This document shows, piece by piece, positions 8,126-16,218 of a DNA stretch of 64,000 nt. The stretch lies in assembly GCA_963922455.1 (NCBI GenBank), contig CAWUIO010000004.1:1-64000 (forward strand), written 5' to 3'. A program made the position numbers and the translations under genes. Each line of letters begins with the position of its first letter. Position 1 is the stretch's first letter. Under the pieces are notes generated by a model, which worked only from the letters and a program-made list of their open reading frames with translations, ran no database searches and was not told the origin of the DNA. The DNA is from CAWUIO01 sp963922455. GTDB lineage: Bacteria > Bacteroidota > Bacteroidia > Cytophagales > Microscillaceae.

Positions 8126-9604
8126 TTAATAAATAAGTTTTATGTCGGGTAATAGAGTCTTCAACTTATTAATCTCATCTTCGGGAATAGGATTATACCT
8201 TAAGGAGATCTCTTGCAGCTGGCTCATCGAGGCAATTTCATCAGGAATGTGTTCCATCTTATTAAAATCCAGGTTAAGCTTGCGAACATTGGGAAGGTTC
8301 ATGACTCCTTCGGGAAACTCTTGGATCTGATTGTGGCTTAAATCCAACTCTTCTAAGCGGGACAAACGAGACATTTCGGGCGCAATGTAGCGAATTTTAT
8401 TGTGCGAAATATTTAAAACTTTCAAGGTATTAATCTGGGTAATATTGAAGGGCAGGGTGTCCAGTTTGTTCCAGCTCACATCCAAGACATTCAGGCGAAT
8501 CAGGTCATCTACGTTTTTGAAAAAACGCACATAATCTACTTGGGAGTTATTGCTACACTTAAATACGCGGAGCGACTTAATTTGGCGGATATCCTCGGGA
8601 AGATCGACGAGGTAATTATAACTTAGGTCTAAGATTTCCAACTTTTCTAATACCTTCAAATCACTGGGAAGGTCCCGGATGACATTTTGAGAGAGGTTCA
8701 ACTCCCGCAAAGAGCGGAGGTTCAAAATCCTTTTATTAATTTCTTTGATACTATTACCACTGAGGTCCAAGATTTGGAGCTTGTCATTGGCTCCAATGCG
8801 GTTGGGTACTTCCGAGAGTTTATTATCGGCGATGCGCAATTCCCGTAATTCGTCTAAGGTACTGATGGGCCACGGGATCTCAAGGAGGGCGTTTCCTGAC
8901 AGGTTTATCCTTCGGAGCTTTTTTAACTTATTCAATCGACTTGGAATTTCTTCAAAAGCATTTCCGCTGAGGTCCAGATCGGTGAGGTTTTGCAATAATT
9001 GGATGTTTTCGCCCAATCGGGGTAGGTTATTGCCTCGGAGGCTAAAAGAATGCAGCCTTTGTAAGGTTCCGATTTTTGCCAACATTCCATCAATATTCAT
9101 ACTGGTATCGCATAGAATGTCAAGGGAACTCAAATTTTGCAAACCTACGGCTTCATCGGGAAAGTCTCTCATGCCATTCCAGCCAATACGGAGTTCTTGC
9201 AAACTATTGATCTGCTGGAGCTGTTTTAAAACTTTTTTGAGGAAGAGCTTGGGGTTGTCGTTTAAGGATAATTCCCGAAGTTGGGGGAGTTCAAAAATTT
9301 GAGCGGGGAGTACCGACAACTTATTCCAACCCAAATTGAGAACTTGTAAATTTTTAAACTGGCCAATTTCGGGGGGAAGCTGCAACATGTATTGCCAAGT
9401 CAGGTCCAGTTTGACTACTTCATTGGGCGCTTTTAAGGCATCGTCCAAGGAGAGATAAAAACGGTTGGGGTCTTTAGTTTGAGACTCAACCGGGGAGCCA
9501 AACCATAAAACCAAAAAAAGTCCCCACCCCAGGGAGAATGGCCAAATGCTCCAAGATGTGGCTTGGGAATGATTGGATTGGTGCATACGCATCATAGTAT
9601 ACAT
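8126..9604 (-). CDS. Secreted leucine-rich-repeat protein
   Basis: About 492 residues from the start chosen here. A hydrophobic export signal (LGWGLFLVLWFG) is followed by some 17-18 leucine-rich repeats of about 23 residues with the consensus LxxLxxLDLSxNxLxxLP, running almost to the C-terminus. No kinase, Roc GTPase or other effector domain is present, so it is probably an extracytoplasmic binding or scaffold protein. The open frame extends upstream to 9811, but that extension looks non-protein-like and would bury the signal peptide; starts at 9604, 9595 or 9592 are all possible. The ligand is unknown. It is divergent from the LYS1-like gene. Confidence 0.8.
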   Translation of the reverse strand: MYTMMRMHQSNHSQATSWSIWPFSLGWGLFLVLWFGSPVESQTKDPNRFYLSLDDALKAPNEVVKLDLTWQYMLQLPPEIGQFKNLQVLNLGWNKLSVLPAQIFELPQLRELSLNDNPKLFLKKVLKQLQQINSLQELRIGWNGMRDFPDEAVGLQNLSSLDILCDTSMNIDGMLAKIGTLQRLHSFSLRGNNLPRLGENIQLLQNLTDLDLSGNAFEEIPSRLNKLKKLRRINLSGNALLEIPWPISTLDELRELRIADNKLSEVPNRIGANDKLQILDLSGNSIKEINKRILNLRSLRELNLSQNVIRDLPSDLKVLEKLEILDLSYNYLVDLPEDIRQIKSLRVFKCSNNSQVDYVRFFKNVDDLIRLNVLDVSWNKLDTLPFNITQINTLKVLNISHNKIRYIAPEMSRLSRLEELDLSHNQIQEFPEGVMNLPNVRKLNLDFNKMEHIPDEIASMSQLQEISLRYNPIPEDEINKLKTLLPDIKLIY

Positions 9605-9869
9605 AAATATTAGTAATTCTAATATGAATACGAAATCTTGTACGAGAAAAATGCCTTGGCTGTTAGAAGAAACCTTTGGATATCTCGGGCGAACCTCCCG
9701 TGTGTAGCTGTAAAAAAGGATGGTAAATAAATTGTCTATTCCGCTTATAAAACGTTTCTTTGACCCGAAAATTAGATAATTTTTTTGAGAATTTTTCACA
9801 TCAAATTTCATAAGTAGCCGTTTTTGTTACGTTTCTCGTATAGACTTATAATCCAAAGCCCATACGCCT

Positions 9870-11072
9870 ATGAAAATTGCCATCATTCGGGAGGGCAAAA
9901 TACCCATCGACCGACGCGTTCCCTTAGTACCCGAACAATGTTGTGCTTTGCAAAAGGCCTATCCAGGTTTGCAATTTATCATTCAGTCTAGTGCGATTCG
10001 TTCTATACCCGATGAGGCTTATTTGGCCCAAGGTCTGGAAGTAAGCCCTAAGGTAGAAGACTGTGATGTTTTTTTGGGGGTAAAAGAAGTACCCAAGGAT
10101 CAGTTAATACCCCATAAAACCTATTTTTTCTTTTCGCATACCATTAAGCAGCAGGCATACAATCGAGAATTGTTACAAACTATTCTTCGCAAGGGTATCC
10201 GTCTTATTGACTATGAATGCTTGACCCAAAGGGATGGGGGCCGGGTAGTGGCTTTTGGTAGGTTTGCCGGAGTCGTTGGGGCCTATAATGGATTGATTGC
10301 CTTTGGAAAAAAATATAGACTTTTTGATTTGAAACCGGCTCACGCCTGCGAAGATATGCAGGAAATGCAGCGAGAGTTGGATCAAATACAAATGCCACCC
10401 ATCAAGATACTCATTACGGGTTCGGGCCGGGTTGGGAATGGAGCTCGTGAGGTGATGGAAATGCTACGCTTACCTTCGGTAAGCCCTAGGGATATTTTGC
10501 AGAAAAAATTTTCGGGGCCTGTTTTTACCCAGCTAAGTTCCCAAGATTATTACCGTAGTTTGGGCCGGGGGACTTGGAAATCTTCCGAATTTTATAGTCA
10601 CCCAGAACGTTTTGAGGCCGACTTTCAGAAATATACCCGAGAGGTAGACCTTTTTATTTCAGGTCACTTTTGGAACCCAAAAGCAGCCCCTTTATTCAGT
10701 CGGTCCGACGTGCTTCGGCCCGACTTTAAAATGAAAGTTATTGCGGATGTAACATGCGATATACAAGGTGGAATACCTACCACCTTGCGGGAAACTACCG
10801 TAGAAGACCCTGTGTACGACATCGATCCCCGTACGTTTGAGGAAAAGCCGGCGTACTCCGACCCGTCGTTCGTAAGTGTAATGGCCGTTGATAATCTTCC
10901 CTCGGAACTCCCCAAGGATGCTTCTCGTTCTTTTGGAGAACAATTGAGTACGCATGTCTTCCCTGCCTTAATGAAACATGACCCCGAGGGGCTATTAAGA
11001 AGGGCTACGATTGCTCAAAAAGGCGAACTCTTGCCACTTTATAGCTACTTAGAAAGCTTCGTGAATGGCTAA
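9870..11072 (+). CDS. Saccharopine dehydrogenase (NAD+, L-lysine-forming)-like
   Basis: 400 residues of the alanine dehydrogenase/PNT-fold LYS1 family, which interconverts saccharopine with lysine and 2-oxoglutarate. Conserved residues corresponding to the yeast Lys1 catalytic pair are visible as K72 (GVKEVP) and H90 (FFSHTIK). GRFAGVVGAYNG (129-140) and the nucleotide-binding GSGRVG (184-189) follow, and the C-terminal DITCD-type segment appears as VTCDIQGGIP. Start ATG 9870 gives a clean MKIAIIREGK N-terminus. The gene is alone, divergent from the LRR gene. It may serve lysine degradation or an aminoadipate-like route; the direction cannot be inferred. Confidence 0.88.
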   Translation: MKIAIIREGKIPIDRRVPLVPEQCCALQKAYPGLQFIIQSSAIRSIPDEAYLAQGLEVSPKVEDCDVFLGVKEVPKDQLIPHKTYFFFSHTIKQQAYNRELLQTILRKGIRLIDYECLTQRDGGRVVAFGRFAGVVGAYNGLIAFGKKYRLFDLKPAHACEDMQEMQRELDQIQMPPIKILITGSGRVGNGAREVMEMLRLPSVSPRDILQKKFSGPVFTQLSSQDYYRSLGRGTWKSSEFYSHPERFEADFQKYTREVDLFISGHFWNPKAAPLFSRSDVLRPDFKMKVIADVTCDIQGGIPTTLRETTVEDPVYDIDPRTFEEKPAYSDPSFVSVMAVDNLPSELPKDASRSFGEQLSTHVFPALMKHDPEGLLRRATIAQKGELLPLYSYLESFVNG

Positions 11073-11158
11073 AAGTTCGTAAATTTCCGCTTTATTACAT
11101 ATCGTAAACCAAATACCCAACGTTTTCGTCATATAGGGTAACCAGAAATTGAGGCTTT

Positions 11159-11866
11159 ATGAATACCACAGCACATCAACTAAACCGAGTTATCGGGCTA
11201 TTTTGTCTTTTGGCAGTCCTTTTTATTCTGCCAATAGCTACACAGGCCCAGTCCGACTCCAAAGCTCAGATGATCCTTTTGGATGCATATCAAAAGTTTC
11301 AGGGCTTAAATTCAATGAAACTGACCTTCACTACGGTGTCCAAAAGTAGCTCCCAAAGCGCTATCAAAAGCAAACGGGGTACTTGCTATATCAAAGGAGA
11401 GCAACACGTGGTGGAACTCCCCGACCGGAAAATTATTTCGGATGGCAATACCACTTGGACCTACATGCGTTCTCAGAAGAAAATGTATGTCCGTAATTTT
11501 GATCCTAATGAGGTTTCACTTAATCCGGATGTCATCTTTAGACCTGACTTTCTGATGAAAGGTTTCGTATATAAATATGTCACCAATCCGGGTAAAGAAC
11601 GCTCGTATACCGCTTCCTACTCTTCCAGAAGAGAAGATACCATTGACCTTATTCCTGAAAAAGAGAAAAAAGATTTTAGCAAGATTCGGGTTTTTGTTGA
11701 CCAGCAGACCAAGCAGATCAACCGCTGGAAAGTCTACCAAAAAGATGGCAAAATCGTAGACTACGAACTCAATATCATCCCAAATTATGCCTTAGCTTCC
11801 AATTTCTTTGAGAGCAGCAAAAGTAACCTGCCCAAGGGCGTACAGGTAATTGATATGCGGAAATAA
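11159..11866 (+). CDS. LolA-like outer-membrane lipoprotein carrier protein
   Basis: 235 residues with a cleavable signal (hydrophobic about 10-30, ending ATQAQ). The LolA fold is a half beta-barrel that ferries lipoproteins through the periplasm to the outer membrane. Visible family features are the N-terminal helix AQMILLDAYQKFQGLNSMKLTF, alternating strands (GTCYIKGEQHVVELPD, KIISDGNTTWTYM) and the region around IDLIPEKEKKDFSKIRVFVD. Many Bacteroidota LolA-like proteins lack a LolB partner, and none is seen here. A strong terminator follows 23 bp after the stop. Confidence 0.85.
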   Translation: MNTTAHQLNRVIGLFCLLAVLFILPIATQAQSDSKAQMILLDAYQKFQGLNSMKLTFTTVSKSSSQSAIKSKRGTCYIKGEQHVVELPDRKIISDGNTTWTYMRSQKKMYVRNFDPNEVSLNPDVIFRPDFLMKGFVYKYVTNPGKERSYTASYSSRREDTIDLIPEKEKKDFSKIRVFVDQQTKQINRWKVYQKDGKIVDYELNIIPNYALASNFFESSKSNLPKGVQVIDMRK

Positions 11867-11889
11867 GCCTGAAATAGACAAATACATTA

Positions 11890-11922
11890 AGCCCAAGGTA
11901 TCTTGCCTTGGGCTTTTTGTTT
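11890..11922 (+). terminator. Rho-independent terminator after lolA-like gene
   Basis: AGCCCAAGG (11890-11898) pairs with CCTTGGGCT (11906-11914) over a 7-nt loop, followed by TTTTGTTTT. It lies between the lolA-like stop and a structured repeat. Confidence 0.9.
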
Positions 11923-11937
11923 TACAAGATACATTTA

Positions 11938-12068
11938 GGGGCTTGCCCGCGCAAATGAGCCTTGCATCCTCCGGGGACCTAGCTGCCTGCGCGGGCCGGG
12001 CTTTCGCTACTCGCCGGCCCACCCACATACCGACGGCGGGCTCAGACAGGCCGCTCTATCCCTAAGCC
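11938..12068 (-). repeat. GGCTTAGGG structured repeat, copy 3
   Basis: Read on the minus strand it begins GGCTTAGGGATAGAGCGG and ends AAGCCCC. Arms CCCGCGC and GCGCGGG enclose a 36-nt loop unrelated to other copies. Spurious short ORFs run through it. Confidence 0.9.
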
Positions 12069-12600
12069 AATTGTCTGATTGATTCCCTGCTTCCACCCAA
12101 GCTTGTTTGTTTTAATTGAGGAGGTATTTTATATTAGACCTTATAAAGGAGCTGTTTCACTTGAGTTTTTGTCGGCAAAGTGAGCCCGTTTAGGGTTCAA
12201 ATGAAATCAAGTCATAGGTCGATGCGTTCTCCCGGCTCAGCGTGAATTGCCAAGCAAGCGTGGAAACCTTCACCTTCCGCCCCAAAGCCAGGGAGTCCTC
12301 CGCTAGGCCCTGATCTTATTACAGAAAAGAGGCCTTTTAGGGATTTTCTTAATGCTTCGTGAGAAAAAACGCAAGAAGGGGGGACATCAAGTAGATAAAG
12401 GGCTTATCTTGTTGATCGCAGGGAATAAAAGGACCCTATTTGTAAAGCAAATCCCGGCATGTGTTACAAGGGATACCCCTTCAACCAGAGATCCTTTATT
12501 GCCCAGATTTTTATAAGCAGGGAGTCAGATTCCCTATAATTAATTACACACCCAGTCAAGAAGAAGCGCAAGCTCCATGCAAGCTAGATCAACATACAAG
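12069..12600. other. Intergenic stretch without recognised gene
   Basis: About 530 bp between a structured repeat and the VCBS-repeat gene. No convincing ORF on either strand. Local hairpins such as CAGGG/CCCTG around 12290-12315 are present, and base composition is mixed rather than AT-rich, so an unrecognised structured RNA is possible. I do not recognise tmRNA, RNase P, SRP or 6S signatures. Confidence 0.4.
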
Positions 12601-14838
12601 ATGCAAATCCCCAAAAAACATGTTCTATATCTACCAATTTTTTGGTTTTTCTTCTCCCTCCAGGGAGGGTTTTCGCAAAACCTGGTATTCCAACTCCAAG
12701 ATTCCATTCCTCTTATCCGTGAAAACCACGCGCTTGAAAATGCTTGGGCAGGGGGGGTAAACACTCCGCAATTTTCCCAGATGGATTTAGATCAGGATGG
12801 CTTTCTTGACCTGGTTATCTACGACCGTTCTTGCCGGAAACTTTCTACTTTTTTAGCCTACCAAAAGGAGGGTACTTGGCATTATCGGCATGAACCAAAG
12901 TATGAGGGGCATTTTCCGAAGGTAGAAGGCTGGCTACTCTTACGCGATTACGATGCAGACGGGCGCCCCGATATTTTTACCCATGCGGTTTTGGGAGTAA
13001 AAGTATTTAAAAATAGTACGAAGCCCGGCGGGATGCCTGAGTGGGAACTTAAAGTAGACCCCTTGCTAGTAAAAGGCTTGAGCCGGGAAATAAATTTACA
13101 AATTGGGGTAGCCGATATCGCGGCCATTGAAGACTTAGACGGAGATAAGGATCTTGATATTCTTACCTTTGACTTTGCGCAGGGAAGTTATTTGGAGTTT
13201 TATCAAAACATGAGTGTAGAGCAGGACGGTAAGCCGGGCAGCCTTCGCTTTGCCCGGCAGGGATTCTGTTGGGGCGATGTATTTGAGGGGCTCAATTGTG
13301 GAGAGTTTAGCTTTGACCAAGACTGCTCTATCCGCCCGGGGCAAGGAGGAGGTGGGGGGAGCTTTCCCGATAGGATAGAACACATCGGCTCCACCATCAG
13401 TGCCGCCCATCTCAATGGCGACCGCTACATTGATATTTTGGTTGGCGATGTATCTTGCCGGGAAATCTACCGAATGCTCAATGTTGGAGATAAAAAACGT
13501 GACCGCTTCAATGCCTTTGATCTTAACTTTCCAGAATCTAAGCCGATAGATAATACCTTATTTCCTGCCTTATTTTGGGTAGATATTGACCAGGATGGCT
13601 TGCAAGATCTTTTGGTCTCGCCCAATCTGTACGATGATGCTACCGGGCAGAGTGATTTTGCCCATTCGGTAGCCTACTACCACAATACCGGCAAAGAAAG
13701 GCGCCCTGAATTGAATTTTGAACGTTCGGACTTCCTTCAACATACCATGCTCGATCTGGGGCAAGGAGCTTACCCTTTTCTTTGGGATGTAGATCAAGAT
13801 GGAGATTTAGATCTATTGTTAGGACATTCTGGGCAAAACGATGGAGATGGGCAAGCAGCCCGTTTACAACTGTGGCAAAACCAGGGAAACCCGCAACAAG
13901 CTAAGTTTCTATTGGTCGATAGCGATTGGGGACTCCTATCCCAAATGGAATCTTATCGAGTGTATGCCCTAGGGCTCGATTGGAATGGTGATGGAAATAA
14001 AGAATTGGCCATATCTACCAGCCAAGGAAGTCAAACCCAAGTGTTTCTCCTTAATTCTGATTATTCACAACTGCAAGCGGGATCAAAAGTGGAGCTTCTT
14101 CCGCTCAACTTACCTCTATCCTATCATGACTACCCCTTTATGGAAGATCTTGACGGAGATGGCGATACAGATATTTTAATTGGAAACCGTACAGGACGTA
14201 TGGATTATTATGAAAATACTGGCGATAACAATGCGCCGGTGTACGAGCTCAAACAATCCAATTGGGGAGAGCAAAAAAGTTCTCCTTTTCATCGCCACCC
14301 GATTATTCTCAAAGAAGATCTCAATCGAGATGGTATACCTGAGCTCTTAATTGGAGATTCAGGGCCCAATTTAAACATCTATAATTATCAGGGAGACTTA
14401 GCCGAGATTTCCGAACTTTATCCCAAGGAAGTTTGGCTCCGTGACCCCTCTGGGCAAGATACCATTCCTTTACAAGCGGGCTTGCACCCTGCCCTGGGAG
14501 ATTTAAACGGAGATGGGTGGATCGATATACTGGTAGGTACCCAAGGCGGTGGAGTCCGCTATTTGGAGAACCACAGTGCCCAGTGGATGAAAACCCCATC
14601 GGGTTTTACCCAACTACAAATAAAACTGCGAAAGGAGACCAAAGAGGTCCTCATATTTTCGCCTAATCTCCTACAAGTAGAAGTATTTTTACCTAATTCT
14701 CATAAAGCCCTTGCCCTTGAGGTAATCCCCGCCGAAAAGGAAGTAGTCTTGCGTCTCTCCCCCCATAACTCAAGTCAATTCCGACTTCTTTTTTCAGACC
14801 CCGACGGGAATACCTACGAAAAGTATATACAATTTTGA
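12601..14838 (+). CDS. Secreted FG-GAP/VCBS-repeat protein
   Basis: About 745 residues from ATG 12601, chosen because it directly precedes a signal peptide (MQIPKKHVLYLP then a hydrophobic run ending GGFSQ); the open frame extends 8 codons upstream. The body contains many beta-propeller repeats with calcium-binding DxDxDG loops (DLDQDGFLD, DYDADGRPD, DLDGDKDLD, DVDQDGDLD, DLDGDGDTD, DLNRDGIPE, DLNGDGWID). The last 75 residues form a beta-rich domain (EVLIFSPNLLQVEVFLPN to YEKYIQF) that could be a divergent type IX secretion sorting domain. Probably cell-surface or extracellular; ligand unknown. Confidence 0.85.
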   Translation: MQIPKKHVLYLPIFWFFFSLQGGFSQNLVFQLQDSIPLIRENHALENAWAGGVNTPQFSQMDLDQDGFLDLVIYDRSCRKLSTFLAYQKEGTWHYRHEPKYEGHFPKVEGWLLLRDYDADGRPDIFTHAVLGVKVFKNSTKPGGMPEWELKVDPLLVKGLSREINLQIGVADIAAIEDLDGDKDLDILTFDFAQGSYLEFYQNMSVEQDGKPGSLRFARQGFCWGDVFEGLNCGEFSFDQDCSIRPGQGGGGGSFPDRIEHIGSTISAAHLNGDRYIDILVGDVSCREIYRMLNVGDKKRDRFNAFDLNFPESKPIDNTLFPALFWVDIDQDGLQDLLVSPNLYDDATGQSDFAHSVAYYHNTGKERRPELNFERSDFLQHTMLDLGQGAYPFLWDVDQDGDLDLLLGHSGQNDGDGQAARLQLWQNQGNPQQAKFLLVDSDWGLLSQMESYRVYALGLDWNGDGNKELAISTSQGSQTQVFLLNSDYSQLQAGSKVELLPLNLPLSYHDYPFMEDLDGDGDTDILIGNRTGRMDYYENTGDNNAPVYELKQSNWGEQKSSPFHRHPIILKEDLNRDGIPELLIGDSGPNLNIYNYQGDLAEISELYPKEVWLRDPSGQDTIPLQAGLHPALGDLNGDGWIDILVGTQGGGVRYLENHSAQWMKTPSGFTQLQIKLRKETKEVLIFSPNLLQVEVFLPNSHKALALEVIPAEKEVVLRLSPHNSSQFRLLFSDPDGNTYEKYIQF

Positions 14839-14846
14839 GAAGGGCT

Positions 14847-15206
14847 TTAGCTGGCCACTTTGTTTACGATTTCTTTCAGTTGCTCATATTGGATGGCATA
14901 ATGGGAAATGTGATAGGTAACTTCACCATTTTCAATAAGCAACACTTGGGGAGATTGATGCGTAACCCCAAAGTCTTGGGCTATTTGGTTGGATACATCC
15001 CGAAAACGAATTAAATCTAAATAATAAGGCTTAATGCCACGCATCTCGTCTGGGTTCCAAGACGATTCCAATTGGTGACGGGCCGACGCACTTATGCCAC
15101 AACGCGTGCTGTGTTTAAAGATGAGTACTTTTTGCGATTTTGACTCTTCTTTGATTTTTTCCAATCCCTGAAGATTACTGAGAGAATTCCACTGTATCGA
15201 ACTCAT
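14847..15206 (-). CDS. ytxJ: Bacillithiol-system redox protein YtxJ
   Basis: 119 residues with a thioredoxin/glutaredoxin-like fold. The monothiol motif HSTRCGIS places the single reactive cysteine at C36. The cis-proline segment is visible as THQSPQVLLIENGEV. YtxJ proteins are monothiol bacilliredoxins thought to remove bacillithiol from proteins. The protein length fits the family. It is convergent with the VCBS gene (8 bp apart) and upstream faces a divergent unknown gene. The DinB-like protein at 6047 belongs to a superfamily that includes bacillithiol transferases. Confidence 0.88.
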   Translation of the reverse strand: MSSIQWNSLSNLQGLEKIKEESKSQKVLIFKHSTRCGISASARHQLESSWNPDEMRGIKPYYLDLIRFRDVSNQIAQDFGVTHQSPQVLLIENGEVTYHISHYAIQYEQLKEIVNKVAS

Positions 15207-15364
15207 AGTTTTTCGTATAAACCCTTATAAATAATAACATTTTAAGAACTATGGAATGCTCAAAGGGGTTCCAGGCTATATCATAAGAATTTGATAAAGT
15301 ATTTGGGCTTTCGCTCCAAGGATAGTATTTTCAAGACTGGGGTTAAGCATTTTACCAAGGCACT

Positions 15365-16024
15365 ATGCAAGCAATATATCAAAGTCCCGATCAGACCGTT
15401 GTGGTTTTATTACAAGAGTTTTATGGGTATTACTATGTCCAGTTGATTGGGCACGTCAAGACCCATTATTACCGTAATGCTTTTCAATACCTTCTACAAA
15501 ATGCCGAAACCCGGGATATTCGCAAGATCTTAATAAACCGTCGGGAGTTACAAAGCACTCCCGATATGGGCTCCAGGTGGCTAATTGCCAATTTTTTATT
15601 AAAGTATTATCAACAACACGGGGCCTTCGCCCTAGGGACCATCCAAACCCAAAAAGGACTAAAAAAAATGAGTACACTCTGGCGAAGCGAAGTCATCCGA
15701 AGTCTGGGAATAAAAATCGAGTGGGAGTACTTCGATAAACCTCAGGAAGCGGAGCAATGGATTCGCGAATATCAACTCCCCGAGATCGAACCCCCCAAAA
15801 AACGAGCTTTACGCATGCCCCGGGCCTCTGAGGTACAGGAGATCCTCAAAAACCCCATCCCCAAAGAAAAAACAGTTAAAGAAGTAAAAGTGCCCAAGTC
15901 GGGACTCAAGATTCGGTTTCAATTTAGCCCTCAGGGAGATTTGAATCCCGATGATCCCTTGGGGGTACCCGTGCGTTTTTCAGTTATTAAATGGCTTCGT
16001 AATTTATTTTCTAATAAATCCTAA
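15365..16024 (+). CDS. Hypothetical protein, possible STAS/SpoIIAA-like N-terminal domain
   Basis: 219 residues, soluble. Residues 1-130 alternate short strands and helices in a way that resembles SpoIIAA-like STAS domains (TVVVLLQEFYGYYYVQLIG, then ILINRRELQ and a helix, then an FALGTIQTQ strand). Residues 135-219 are basic and proline-rich (IEPPKKRALRMPRASEV, PIPKEKTVKEVKVPK) and look flexible. No family is assigned with confidence. Single gene, divergent from ytxJ and followed by a TonB receptor on the same strand about 195 bp later. Confidence 0.6.
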   Translation: MQAIYQSPDQTVVVLLQEFYGYYYVQLIGHVKTHYYRNAFQYLLQNAETRDIRKILINRRELQSTPDMGSRWLIANFLLKYYQQHGAFALGTIQTQKGLKKMSTLWRSEVIRSLGIKIEWEYFDKPQEAEQWIREYQLPEIEPPKKRALRMPRASEVQEILKNPIPKEKTVKEVKVPKSGLKIRFQFSPQGDLNPDDPLGVPVRFSVIKWLRNLFSNKS

Positions 16025-16144
16025 TGCGCCCTTTCCCCAGTGTATTTTCTTGGATTACAAATAGAAAATTTTGCTTTTCAAGGCCATTAGCAAAACGTTA
16101 ACTTCAATTCGTATGGTTTTTTGCCCAGCTCACTCCTTTTCTGA

Positions 16145-16175
16145 TTGCGATTAGAGAGATTTTGCTTTAAGCTTG
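16145..16175 (+). promoter_or_regulatory. Candidate promoter of TonB receptor operon
   Basis: TTG (16145-16147), 20-nt spacer, TAAGCTTG (16168-16175), one mismatch to the Bacteroidota minus-7 TAnnTTTG. It is followed by two small inverted repeats, GCTTGCAAGC (16171-16180) and GTGAAA/TTTCAC (16186-16201), just before the start codon at 16219. Confidence 0.4.
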
Positions 16176-16218
16176 CAAGCAAATTGTGAAACCTTTTTCA
16201 CACTTAACCTTATAAACC

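Noticed and set aside
9605..9811. N-terminal extension of the LRR protein
   Set aside because: It lacks protein-like features and would place the export signal about 90 residues inside.
11850..12065. ORF of 71 codons across the repeat (similar ones at 40847-41032, 44842-45024, 53084-53275, 61479-61694)
   Set aside because: They are translations of the structured repeat in the same frame (RAFATRRPTH, CRSIP), so their mutual similarity is DNA-level, not protein conservation.
12069..12600. 6S RNA, tmRNA or RNase P RNA
   Set aside because: Conserved signature sequences of these RNAs were not found.
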